This document shows, piece by piece, positions 18,486 through 26,616 of a stretch of DNA of 64,000 nucleotides (position 1 is its first letter; each line of letters opens with the position of its first letter). The DNA is from Ruminococcus flavefaciens (GTDB lineage: Bacteria > Bacillota > Clostridia > Oscillospirales > Ruminococcaceae). The DNA is taken from NCBI RefSeq assembly GCF_900119075.1, contig NZ_FPIP01000003.1, positions 313,100 through 377,099 on the forward strand. The letters run 5' to 3'. Position numbers and translations under genes: made by a program. Under the pieces are notes generated by a model that saw only the letters and a program-made list of their open reading frames with translations, had not been told where the DNA came from and made no database searches.

Positions 18486-18531
18486 TACTATAGCATTTTA
18501 AACAAAAAATGCATGATTGGAGGAAATAACC

Positions 18532-18975
18532 ATGGAAAACAATATCGAGATCACAAACAAGGCAATTGCAGCTTTCCGTGAAATACTTGACAAGCGCGGA
18601 ATATCCTACGACCTTAACCAGAATGACGGGAATATGATAAGATTCCGTACACAGCTACCTAACTTTGAGGGGGTAACTCCTTACGTTATTATACATTTCA
18701 ATGAGGAGAACGGTGCGCTCAGCCTTGCTCTCACAGGTATCGCTACATTTGTAAAGGGCGGTCCCGACCTTTACAAGCTGGTAAACGACTTCAATGCCGA
18801 TCCTGCAAACTTTGCCTGCAAGATGTTCGTTGAGCCCGAGGGACACATCGACGTGCTCACAAATGCTATCATCAAGAAGGACGATGTATGCGAGCTCATC
18901 GAGGAATATCTCAAGATAAATATCCTTGCAACAGACAAGTATTACGGACAGATCGCTGATATAATTGCTAAGTAA
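18532..18975 (+). CDS. YbjN-like small protein, function unknown
   Basis: A 147-residue soluble acidic protein. The pattern of an N-terminal helix, a beta-meander (MIRFRTQLPNFE, PYVIIHFNEE, LSLALTGIATF) and a central helix (LYKLVNDFNAD) resembles the YbjN / type III secretion chaperone-like fold, in which small dimers bind partner proteins. The assignment is by shape and motif only. GGAGG precedes the ATG at 18532 by 8 nt, so this start is preferred to the in-frame one at 18517. It has its own promoter and no visible operon partner. Confidence 0.75.
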   Translation: MENNIEITNKAIAAFREILDKRGISYDLNQNDGNMIRFRTQLPNFEGVTPYVIIHFNEENGALSLALTGIATFVKGGPDLYKLVNDFNADPANFACKMFVEPEGHIDVLTNAIIKKDDVCELIEEYLKINILATDKYYGQIADIIAK

Positions 18976-19071
18976 TTGCGAACACTGATAAAATTTAACG
19001 CTATATAGCCAAAAAACTTAATTATTTTTCGGATAAGCAAAGACGAAAATTACCAGCGGTATAAAATCTGT

Positions 19072-19087
19072 TGTACAAAACGTAGAA
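19072..19087 (+). promoter_or_regulatory. 16-bp motif shared with xylanase upstream region
   Basis: TGTACAAAACGTAGAA, one mismatch from 8343-8358. It lies about 120 bp upstream of the CAP-dockerin start codon, in a 217-bp AT-rich gap whose exact promoter is unclear (TAAAAT/TATAAT at 19148-19158 with a weak -35). Confidence 0.45.
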
Positions 19088-19192
19088 TTTTGTTGTGAAA
19101 TTTGCTAATTTGCCCTAAAACCCCTTTAAAATTATATTTACTTGTGCTAAAATATAATTACAGAAGAAATCCATTTTAAAGGGGGTGCAGGT

Positions 19193-20020
19193 ATGAGTAA
19201 TGTTAAGAAAATGTGGTGCGAGCTGACAGCTCTGTTGCTGGCTTTAGTTATGGTATGTTGTTCACTGCTTAGCTGCCCGTGCAGAACTCATGCCGCATTC
19301 ATAAAGAAAACATCAGAGACTGATATCAAGGAGATATCCGATAAGATCATAGTTCTGGTAAATGAAGAAAGAGCTAAAGAAGGTCTTAAGCCTCTGAAGG
19401 CTGTTCCGTACCTTAATGATAAGGCGCGTGAGCGTGCAAGAGAAGCTATGACCAAGTTCAGTCACTATCGTCCGAGATGGGACGGCAAGCCTGACGATAT
19501 GGATAACGTTTTCTTTACTATTATCGACGAAAATCTTATACCATGGTCACGCATTGGCGAGAATCTGGCAGGAGGCTATGAGACCGCTGAAGAGACCATA
19601 GAGCAGTGGAGAGGCTCTCCCGACCACTGGAAGGCTATCATGGATCCGAACTATACGCATATAGGCGTTGGCGGCGGCTATGAGAAAAACAGTGCTTATG
19701 GCTACTACTGGTGTCAGATATTTGTCGAATACGACAGAGACAAGTACGGACCGCTTGATAATGAGTATATCCCCGAAAGATACAAGACTGTTCCTGTGGA
19801 TACAGGCGATATCAATGGCGACGGCGAAATAAATTCCTTTGACCTTATCACTCTTAACAGATATCTGGCAGGCGTTACAGAGCTCAATGATCTCCAGATA
19901 GCAAGTGCGGATACTCTTAAGGACGGCACGGTCACTTCTGCCGATGCAACTATACTCAGAAGATATATCCTTGGCAAGTATAAGTCTTTGCCGGTAACAA
20001 TGGATATGCTGGGTTTATAA
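19193..20020 (+). CDS. Secreted CAP-domain protein with C-terminal dockerin
   Basis: A 275-residue cellulosome-associated protein. Signal peptide at about 1-34. The CAP/SCP (PR-1-like) domain at about 48-185 shows LVNEERAKEGLKPL, ENLAGGYETAEE, the HW-x-x-IMDP-x-YTHIGVG signature and YYWCQIFV. A type I dockerin at about 203-270 has two calcium loops (DINGDGEINSFD and DTLKDGTVTSAD). CAP proteins occur widely in spore coats and secreted fractions; their bacterial role is mostly unknown. The dockerin predicts recruitment to a cohesin-bearing scaffoldin. Start ATG follows AAAGGGGGTG. It lies upstream of the GH11 enzyme on the same strand but is separated by a terminator. Confidence 0.9.
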   Translation: MSNVKKMWCELTALLLALVMVCCSLLSCPCRTHAAFIKKTSETDIKEISDKIIVLVNEERAKEGLKPLKAVPYLNDKARERAREAMTKFSHYRPRWDGKPDDMDNVFFTIIDENLIPWSRIGENLAGGYETAEETIEQWRGSPDHWKAIMDPNYTHIGVGGGYEKNSAYGYYWCQIFVEYDRDKYGPLDNEYIPERYKTVPVDTGDINGDGEINSFDLITLNRYLAGVTELNDLQIASADTLKDGTVTSADATILRRYILGKYKSLPVTMDMLGL

Positions 20021-20070
20021 TTAATCAGGTTACGATTGAAGAGGAAATATAAGAAAGTGTGTTCATGGTT

Positions 20071-20097
20071 AAAACGGCTGATTTTTCAGCCGTTTTT
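20071..20097 (+). terminator. Terminator after CAP-dockerin gene
   Basis: AAAACGGCTGA and TCAGCCGTTTTT pair around a short T loop, ending in T5. Confidence 0.88.
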
Positions 20098-20339
20098 ACT
20101 TTTCACATAACCAAAAGGTGGAATACGGCAGATACGAGCTGTGACGGAAAGCTGACCTTAATATCATATATAAAAACAATGCGTGATTTTTGGTTATCCA
20201 TGATACAGCTCCGATACCAAGTCGGGACTTCTCTCTGTCAACTTGTACAAACAAAAGTACCGCTTATTGGTCAGGTATACAAAATCCAGCTTAAACAGTA
20301 CAATGTTAACAAAAAATACATCATTCGTGTTGAAATTCA

Positions 20340-20476
20340 TGGTATTATATAACTGTAAAGAAGAGAGGTCAATATATAAAAGACCATGCAGGCTGTATAG
20401 CGATATGCCGCATGGTGCTATAAGTGTAAAGCCTTGTGACCGTTTCCGAGCAGTCGGAAACGGTCACCTTTTTTAT
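20340..20476 (+). ncRNA. Candidate structured RNA ending in a strong terminator
   Basis: No ORF with a credible start covers this stretch, yet it ends in an unusually long terminator: GTGACCGTTTCCGA / TCGGAAACGGTCAC (20436-20467) followed by T6. Upstream are further complementary arms, CCATGC/GCATGG and TATAGC/GCTATA, plus GGTC/GACC. It could be a small RNA or a leader element. No promoter is obvious and it matches no RNA family I recognise. Confidence 0.35.
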
Positions 20477-20524
20477 ATGGAAGAATTTTTCAACTGTCTT
20501 TTTCTGCTTTTTTACTGTATAATC

Positions 20525-20553
20525 TTTACAAATCTTTACGAATGGTGTATAGT
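20525..20553 (+). promoter_or_regulatory. Promoter of GH11-CE3 gene
   Basis: -35 TTTACA, 17-bp spacer, -10 TATAGT, directly followed by an overlapping TATAAT. Leader of about 100 nt to the ATG at 20660, with a GGTCT/AGACC stem inside a GGC/GCC arm. Confidence 0.5.
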
Positions 20554-20659
20554 ATAATTGTAAACATTCGGCAGGCGACATAAAGGCGGCAAGGTCTACT
20601 GCACTGTGAGACCGAGCCAAAACAAAAATAGGCATAAAAATCAAGCAAGGAGTGATATT

Positions 20660-23110
20660 ATGGGCTTAAAAGGCTTCAAACGTGTTATCAGCACGACTAT
20701 CTCGGCAATGCTGCTGGCAGCAGGCGTACCCTCGGTTCCTGCTGTAAATGCTGCCGACGCTCAGGAGCGCGGCAACATAGGCGGCTATGATTACGAGATG
20801 TGGAACCAGAACGGTCAGGGACAGGTGTCCATGAATCCGTCGGCAGGTTCCTTTACCTGTTCGTGGAGCAACATCGAGAACTTTCTCGCTCGTATGGGCA
20901 AGAACTATGACAGCCAGAAAAAGAAGTACAAGCAGATAGGAGAGGATATAACTCTGACCTATGACGTTGAGTATACCCCAAGAGGCAATTCCTATATGTG
21001 CGTTTACGGCTGGACAAGGAATCCTCTCATGGAGTACTACATCGTAGAGGGCTGGGGCGACTGGCGTCCGCCGGGAAATAACGGCGTAGAATCAAAGGGA
21101 ACAGTTACTCTTGACGGCAATAAGTATGATATCTGCAAGAGTATGCGCTACAATCAGCCTTCACTTGACGGTACTAAGACCTTCCCGCAGTACTGGAGCG
21201 TCCGTCAGACCAGCGGTTCGAGGAACAATACTCAGAATAATATGAAGGGTACTGTCCATGTCGGCAGGCACTTTGACGCATGGTCAAACGCAGGTCTTGA
21301 CATGAGCGGAACTCTTTATGAGGTATCCCTCAACATCGAGGGCTACAGGTCAAACGGCTCGGCGAACGTAAAGAGCGTAAGAGTATACGCCGACGGAAGA
21401 ATGTTTGATCCAAGTGAGCAGACAGGCGATATGACTCCTGTTAAGACTGTAGAGCCCGATCAGAACGGAGATTACTTAACAAGCACATTTGAGAACGGCG
21501 CAGGCGACTGGGGATCAAGAGGTTCAAATTCTGCTGAAATAGTTTCCACAGACTTCTATGAAGGCAGCAAGTCGCTTTATGTTTCGGAGAGAGCGAATGA
21601 TTGGCATGGCTGTGGTATCTTACTTGATACAGCCGTATTTGCACCCGGCGCTACATATAGCTTCAGTACGGCTGTGCTCCAGAAATCGGGACATGATGTT
21701 ACTATGCAGATGTCGCTCCAGCAAGGCGACGGAAACAGTGCGACCTACACTAAGATAGCTGATTGTTCTGCTAAGAGCGGCGAGTGGACAAAGCTGGAAA
21801 ATACCGAGTTCACTATCCCCGACAACAGCGGCGATATGCTGCTTTATATCGAAACTCCCGAGGGTTCAGATGAATTCTGCGATTTCTATATCGACGCAGT
21901 TCAGGTATCAAAGAAAGGTAAGAGCTCTGCTGTTGTAACGGGACAGGGTACGGTTACTGATAAGATTGTATACACCGATACTCCAAGCACAGGCGGAAAG
22001 AGCCTTTCAAAGACCGATACCATAAAGATAATGCCTATCGGCGATTCTATCACCTTTGGTATGGGCGAAACAGGCGGCTACAGAAAGTACCTCTACAATG
22101 ACCTCAAGCAGAAGGGCTACACCAAGATAGACATGGTAGGTCCTCAGGGACAGAACAGCGCTAACTTCAACGGTATGTCATATGATGACAATAACGCAGG
22201 CTACAGCGGCTTTACTATCAAGCAGCAGCCCAACAGCTGGAGCAACGACAGCGGACTCTACGAAAAGCTCAAGAATCAGGACGCTGTTAAAAAGGCTCAG
22301 CCTGACATCGTTCTCCTTATCATCGGAACAAATGATATGACGGCTAACCGTTCCATGAGCAACTGCGAGAAGGACCTCCACACTCTCATGGATTATATCC
22401 TTAACGATATCCCCGAGGGCAGCGTGGTGTTCATGGGCTCTATCCCTGAATTCACAGAATACGGCGGAAATCCCACAAGAACTGCAAACTATAACAGCAC
22501 AGTCAAGAAAGTGGCTGAGTCCTATGCAAGTCAGGGCAAGAATGTCAAGTTTGCGGACGTTCACGGCTGTCTCGACGGCATGAACGATATCGGCAGCGAC
22601 AGGCTTCACCCCAATGGAACAGGCTATAAGAAAATGGGTGCATTCTGGGCAGATACTATCGACAAATATGTTGCTGCTTCTGCACCTGTAGTTACAACCA
22701 CTACCACAACTACAACTACCACAACAACAACTACTACCACCACAACCACAACTACAACAAGCACCACAACGACTACGACTCCTACAACTACCTCCACAAC
22801 ATCGACTACTACATCGACAGCGACAACAACTCCCGAGACCACTACTACAACAGCTCCGCAGCCTGCAGTTACAAAGGCAGGCGACGCAAATAACGACGGC
22901 AATGTTGATATGTCCGACGTAGTTCTTATCATGCAGGCTCTGGCTAATCCGAATAAATACGGTATAGGCGGAACAGATGAAAAGGCTATTACAGAGCAGG
23001 GCTGGATAAACGGAGACGTTGACAAGTCCACAGAGGGTATCACATCAAATGACGCTCTCAGGATACAGGAATTCCTCCTTGGCAAGATTAAGGAGCTTTT
23101 ATCGAAATAA
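20660..23110 (+). CDS. Cellulosomal GH11-CBM22-CE3-dockerin xylanase/esterase
   Basis: An 816-residue secreted bifunctional enzyme. Signal peptide (about 1-32); GH11 endo-xylanase (about 40-250) with nucleophile Glu125 in EYYIVE and acid/base Glu227 in NIEGYRSNG; CBM22 (about 272-418); an SGNH/CE3 acetylxylan esterase (about 455-672) with GDSIT (Ser463), GTND at 556-559 and the catalytic D647-x-x-H650 in DRLHPNGTGY; a Thr-rich linker (about 677-748); and a C-terminal dockerin (about 751-816) with loops DANNDGNVDMSD and DVDKSTEGITSND. It would cut the xylan backbone and remove acetyl groups on the same substrate. The ATG at 20660 follows AAGGAG; the in-frame ATG at 20606 has no such site. Confidence 0.95.
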   Translation: MGLKGFKRVISTTISAMLLAAGVPSVPAVNAADAQERGNIGGYDYEMWNQNGQGQVSMNPSAGSFTCSWSNIENFLARMGKNYDSQKKKYKQIGEDITLTYDVEYTPRGNSYMCVYGWTRNPLMEYYIVEGWGDWRPPGNNGVESKGTVTLDGNKYDICKSMRYNQPSLDGTKTFPQYWSVRQTSGSRNNTQNNMKGTVHVGRHFDAWSNAGLDMSGTLYEVSLNIEGYRSNGSANVKSVRVYADGRMFDPSEQTGDMTPVKTVEPDQNGDYLTSTFENGAGDWGSRGSNSAEIVSTDFYEGSKSLYVSERANDWHGCGILLDTAVFAPGATYSFSTAVLQKSGHDVTMQMSLQQGDGNSATYTKIADCSAKSGEWTKLENTEFTIPDNSGDMLLYIETPEGSDEFCDFYIDAVQVSKKGKSSAVVTGQGTVTDKIVYTDTPSTGGKSLSKTDTIKIMPIGDSITFGMGETGGYRKYLYNDLKQKGYTKIDMVGPQGQNSANFNGMSYDDNNAGYSGFTIKQQPNSWSNDSGLYEKLKNQDAVKKAQPDIVLLIIGTNDMTANRSMSNCEKDLHTLMDYILNDIPEGSVVFMGSIPEFTEYGGNPTRTANYNSTVKKVAESYASQGKNVKFADVHGCLDGMNDIGSDRLHPNGTGYKKMGAFWADTIDKYVAASAPVVTTTTTTTTTTTTTTTTTTTTTTSTTTTTTPTTTSTTSTTTSTATTTPETTTTTAPQPAVTKAGDANNDGNVDMSDVVLIMQALANPNKYGIGGTDEKAITEQGWINGDVDKSTEGITSNDALRIQEFLLGKIKELLSK
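22690..22857 (+). repeat. ACN-repeat tract encoding Thr linker
   Basis: A low-complexity run of ACA/ACT/ACC/ACG codons interspersed with a few Ser and Pro codons, encoding the flexible, probably glycosylated linker between esterase and dockerin. Codon variation shows it is selected at protein level and is not a simple DNA microsatellite. Confidence 0.9.
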
Positions 23111-23113
23111 TGC

Positions 23114-23143
23114 AAAAAGGCGTGACTTGTGTCACGCCTTTTT
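23114..23143. terminator. Bidirectional terminator
   Basis: AAAAAGGCGTGAC / GTCACGCCTTTTT with a 4-nt loop. It lies between the convergent GH11-CE3 and DUF4349 genes and has A- and T-tracts suited to both directions. Confidence 0.9.
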
Positions 23144-23149
23144 CAGTAT

Positions 23150-24373
23150 TTATTTCTTGTTTTCGTTGGGGTTGGGGTTATTGTTCTGTGCAGGAGCATT
23201 ATTTGGTGCGCTGTTTGGAGCTGCCGACGGAGCGTTGTTTGGCTTCACAGGCTGATTTGCCGCTGGTGCGCCGCCCTGCATTGGCTGATTGTTCGGCATA
23301 GGTGCAGGCGGTATAGGAGCAGGTGGATTGCCCTGCATAGGCATATTGTTTCCGTTTGGGAAGAGGGGAGCGCTGCTTATTTTGCCGCTCTTTACCATTT
23401 CCTCATAGCGCTTTTTCTTGGACTTTTCGCTTGCCTTTACGATGAACTTCACTATCTTCACGATGATGAATGTGATTATACCGATGAGAAGCAGATACGG
23501 CAGTATCCTGATAATTACAAAGAGTGCGCCCTCGAGGAAGCTGAGGAAGGTGCTCCACGTGCTTGAAAGGGTGTTGCTCAGTCTCTGACCGAAAGTATCG
23601 GTCTTTTTCACAACAGGCTTATCGGTGTACTCGCGGACTTCGTTAAGGGTGAGGTCTACATATGAATAAGCAACGTCGTTTTCGATGTTGTTCATGCGAG
23701 TTTTTATCCTTGCTATCTCTATCTGTATGTTGGTGAGCTCCTCCTCGACGGATATAGCTTTGTTCTGGTCCTTTATCTCTTTGAGCATTTCGAGGTAGCG
23801 GTCCTCTTTTGCTTCATAAATGCTGAGAGTTGTCTTGAGGTCGGAGTATTCCGTGGTCAGATTATCTACAGAGGCGTTTTTCTTTCGCATATCGCCTACG
23901 GATTCGGCTGATTTGCAGAAATCATCGTATTTCGCACTGGGGACTCTTATTGTAGCATGGAAGTTCTTCCATTTCTGCTCGTCGTTGTAGAGCCACTGGC
24001 TTGTGTCGCCGCCGTCTGAGTAGCTCTCGTTTTCAATAAAACCGCCGTAGCTTTTGATATATTCGTGTATCTGGTCAACTGCCTTATTGAAATCGAGAAC
24101 GTCAATGCTCATATTGCAGGAGTAGACCAGCATTTGTGTGTTGATTACCTTGACATCGGACTGCTTGTAATCTACGTTGAGAAGCTCAGGCTCTTCAAGC
24201 TCGGACGGAGCATTGGTCTCAAGCTCGGCATTGTCGTCGCTCTTGTAGTATTCGCCAGCCTCGGCGTTGCGCGGAGCGGCATCGAATGCTGACATTGTAT
24301 TCTTTTCGTTGCTGCCGCAGGCTGAAAGCAGGAGAGTACTTGCGAGAGCGGCTGCTAATAGTGTTTTTTTCAT
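23150..24373 (-). CDS. DUF4349 lipoprotein
   Basis: A 407-residue lipoprotein with lipobox LSAC at residues 16-19. The DUF4349 region (about 75-275) includes YGGFIENESYSD, the FHATIRVPSAKYDDF segment and a coiled coil (about 195-245, EELTNIQIEIARIKTRMNNIEND). One membrane helix (about 290-315) is followed by a basic stretch and a Pro/Asn/Gln-rich cytoplasmic tail. Having both a lipobox and a C-terminal helix suggests it is held in the membrane at two points. Family function is unknown. It has a consensus promoter and AAGGAGG 10 nt before the ATG. Confidence 0.9.
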   Translation of the reverse strand: MKKTLLAAALASTLLLSACGSNEKNTMSAFDAAPRNAEAGEYYKSDDNAELETNAPSELEEPELLNVDYKQSDVKVINTQMLVYSCNMSIDVLDFNKAVDQIHEYIKSYGGFIENESYSDGGDTSQWLYNDEQKWKNFHATIRVPSAKYDDFCKSAESVGDMRKKNASVDNLTTEYSDLKTTLSIYEAKEDRYLEMLKEIKDQNKAISVEEELTNIQIEIARIKTRMNNIENDVAYSYVDLTLNEVREYTDKPVVKKTDTFGQRLSNTLSSTWSTFLSFLEGALFVIIRILPYLLLIGIITFIIVKIVKFIVKASEKSKKKRYEEMVKSGKISSAPLFPNGNNMPMQGNPPAPIPPAPMPNNQPMQGGAPAANQPVKPNNAPSAAPNSAPNNAPAQNNNPNPNENKK

Positions 24374-24405
24374 GGAAGATTCCTCCTTTTTCGTGGTTTT
24401 TATAT

Positions 24406-24434
24406 ATCATATCACTTTTTTTATGCTGAGTCAA
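24406..24434 (-). promoter_or_regulatory. Promoter of DUF4349 gene
   Basis: On the minus strand: -35 TTGACT, 17-bp spacer, -10 TATGAT. Confidence 0.8.
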
Positions 24435-24669
24435 CGAATATATCATAACAATTAAATTAAAATTCGGTAACTTAGCACTAAGAATACGCAGTTTCTTTGC
24501 GTGGTTTTGTACTTCATAAGTGTCAGAAAACGGCAGAATTGCTGCACGGCATTTGGATTTTTGGCATATCAGACAAATCGGGCTGCTCTGATTAGTGCAC
24601 AGCGACAGTCGCGTAAAAAAATCACAGTCCGACGGCTGAGTTATTGTGCAAATAACCCCGTTTGATTCA

Positions 24670-24698
24670 TTGACTTTTTGTTTGTGGTAATGTATAAT
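24670..24698 (+). promoter_or_regulatory. Promoter of LRR surface protein gene
   Basis: -35 TTGACT, 17-bp spacer, -10 TATAAT, about 105 bp before the ATG at 24804. The rest of the 430-bp divergent gap (24435-24669) shows no gene or clear repeat. Confidence 0.8.
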
Positions 24699-24803
24699 AA
24701 CATATAATATATATAACAAACAAATATCGTGCAAAAATATAAGGGAATGGATCGAATATCTTAATTCATCTAAGCAAAAATTTTAGAAGATAGGAGTAAT
24801 GTT

Positions 24804-26153
24804 ATGAAAAAAGCAATATCATTTATCGCGTCAATTGCGGTTGCAGGCTCATTAACTGTATTCAATGCTGATTCACTTGAATGTTCGGCGATAAGAGCTA
24901 TTACCTTCGTCGAAGATGGTACATATGACCTTGGTGAAGACTCGTCTTTGAATTACAAGGTCACCAGCGAAGGCGAGGTGTGCATCACAGGCTGTCAGGG
25001 CACTGCCACTGAAATTGTTATTCCTGAGGAGATCAACGGCAAAAAGGTTAATACCATAGCAGGCAATGCGTTCAGGGATCATGCGGAGCTGACCTCGGTC
25101 ACTATACCTGACGGCATTGCGGATATAGCAGCCGGAGCTTTTCGGGGCTGTTCAGGCCTGACTTCCATAACTATTCCTGATAGCATTCCACATATCAACG
25201 GCAGTACTTTCAAGGATTGTACAAATTTAAAGTCTGTTACCCTGCCTGAAAACATTCGCTATATAGACTTTAACGCTTTTGAAAACTGCACCGAATTGGA
25301 TACTATAAATATTCCTGAAAATATCGAGATGATCCTGAATGATGCTTTCAAGAATACCAAATGGTACGACGATCAGCCTGACGGACTTGTTATCGCAGCA
25401 CACGTTTTATATAAATATAAAGGCACAATGCCTGAGAATACATCGGTAGATATACCTGAGGGTGTCAGGACCATCAACTTTAATGCATTTGAGAACTGCA
25501 CAAATATGACTTCTGTTACAATACCCGAGGGCGTTGCGGATATAGGTTCATATGCTTTTAAAGGCTGTACGGGGCTTACTTCGTTAACTATTCCAGGTAC
25601 TGTTAAGATGATAGGAGCTGCAGCGTTTGCCGATTGTACAGGTCTGACTTCCCTTACTATCAATGAGGGCGTCGAAAATATTCAGAACGCTGCTTTTGAT
25701 GGCTGTACAGCGCTGAATTCGGTTAAGCTTGCGAAAAGCATTAAGATAATCTGCTCATATGCTTTCGGAAATTGTACAAGTCTGACCGAAGTGGCTATTC
25801 CCGAGGGAGTAGAGTATATTATGAATAATGCCTTTACGGGCAGCTCAAATCTGGCTAAAGTCACAATTCCTAAAATAAAAGAGAAAAACGGGATTGAAGA
25901 TTCAATTGAAAAAGATGTATTTCTCGATTGCAGCCCGAACCTTACTATCTACGGATATAAGGGAACTTTAGCCGAAAGGTATGCTAAGGACAACAACATC
26001 AAATTCTCGGCTCTCGATCCTGTTGTTACTACAACTACAGCAAAATCAAATTCAAATTCTCCGAAAACAGGCGACAGCGGCGCTTCAGCCTTTGCGGTTA
26101 TAGGCATTGCAGCAGCGGCAGTTCTTGTTTTGAGCAGAAAAAGAGAAGCATAA
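24804..26153 (+). CDS. BspA-like leucine-rich-repeat surface protein
   Basis: A 449-residue secreted protein: signal peptide (about 1-29), a short N-terminal domain, then at least ten BspA/LRR_5-type repeats (pattern AFxxCTxLTSVTIPEGVxxI) spanning about 70-400, and a C-terminal sorting-like tail. The tail reads SPKTGD, a hydrophobic helix and a short basic end (SRKREA). The canonical sortase motif would be LPxTG; here Leu is replaced by Ser, so anchoring is uncertain. BspA-like proteins usually mediate adhesion or protein binding. The repeats are individually diverged, arguing for an old gene rather than recent expansion. Confidence 0.9.
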   Translation: MKKAISFIASIAVAGSLTVFNADSLECSAIRAITFVEDGTYDLGEDSSLNYKVTSEGEVCITGCQGTATEIVIPEEINGKKVNTIAGNAFRDHAELTSVTIPDGIADIAAGAFRGCSGLTSITIPDSIPHINGSTFKDCTNLKSVTLPENIRYIDFNAFENCTELDTINIPENIEMILNDAFKNTKWYDDQPDGLVIAAHVLYKYKGTMPENTSVDIPEGVRTINFNAFENCTNMTSVTIPEGVADIGSYAFKGCTGLTSLTIPGTVKMIGAAAFADCTGLTSLTINEGVENIQNAAFDGCTALNSVKLAKSIKIICSYAFGNCTSLTEVAIPEGVEYIMNNAFTGSSNLAKVTIPKIKEKNGIEDSIEKDVFLDCSPNLTIYGYKGTLAERYAKDNNIKFSALDPVVTTTTAKSNSNSPKTGDSGASAFAVIGIAAAAVLVLSRKREA

Positions 26154-26170
26154 GTTTTAATACTAATATG

Positions 26171-26203
26171 AAAGCCCCTGCTATTTGCAGGGGCTTAGTT
26201 TTA
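26171..26203. terminator. Terminator between convergent genes
   Basis: AAGCCCCTGC and GCAGGGGCTT form a 10-bp stem around TATTT, followed by AGTTTT. It serves the LRR gene and possibly the convergent XRE gene. Confidence 0.8.
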
Positions 26204-26220
26204 TTAAGTCAGGCTGGAGA

Positions 26221-26613
26221 TTACTTCGGGAAACCGTTCAGAGCAACATATATCACGAATGATATAAGGTCTATCGCAATGAATATTCCCAGAGCAATCG
26301 CGCCTATTTTTAAGCCTTTTTTGGCTTTTTTCCTGTTTTTGTCCGTAAGGACTTTTTCTTTTATATCGGTATACAGCTCCGACTTTGCTGTCTGAGGGGC
26401 AGGAGCGGGCTCGGGAGCCTTGTTCATCACAAGCTCGTCAAGGGATATGCCGAAAAGGTCACTGATAGCGACGAGCTTCTCCATATCGGGCGTAGAATCG
26501 CCGACCTCCCACTTTGATACGGTCTGACGCGACACGTTCAGACGATTGGCGAGCTCTTCCTGTGAAAAGCCCTTCTGCTTTCTGAGCTCATAAAGCTTAT
26601 TATTGAATTCCAT
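26221..26613 (-). CDS. XRE-family regulator with membrane helix
   Basis: A 130-residue protein. The N-terminal helix-turn-helix (about 1-63) has the classic FSQEELANRLNVSRQTVSKWE sequence type. A Pro/Ala-rich linker and a basic region follow, then one C-terminal membrane helix (about 100-125), so this is a membrane-tethered regulator. It is the second gene of an operon with the CPBP protease, 3 nt downstream of it. A plausible role is control of that operon, sensed or released at the membrane; this is inference from linkage and topology. Confidence 0.9.
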   Translation of the reverse strand: MEFNNKLYELRKQKGFSQEELANRLNVSRQTVSKWEVGDSTPDMEKLVAISDLFGISLDELVMNKAPEPAPAPQTAKSELYTDIKEKVLTDKNRKKAKKGLKIGAIALGIFIAIDLISFVIYVALNGFPK

Positions 26614-26616
26614 GAT

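Noticed and set aside
20243..20557. 104-residue ORF in the gap before the GH11-CE3 gene
   Set aside because: It reads through a strong terminator hairpin and lacks a ribosome binding site; composition is AT-driven.
22690..22857. Possible CRISPR-like or tandem DNA repeat
   Set aside because: No fixed repeat/spacer structure; units are synonymous Thr codons inside a coding region. No CRISPR array was seen anywhere in the window.
22624..23115. Poly-Val minus-strand ORF over the GH11-CE3 linker
   Set aside because: It is the antisense reading of the ACN threonine repeats; no ribosome binding site, and the plus-strand gene is certain.
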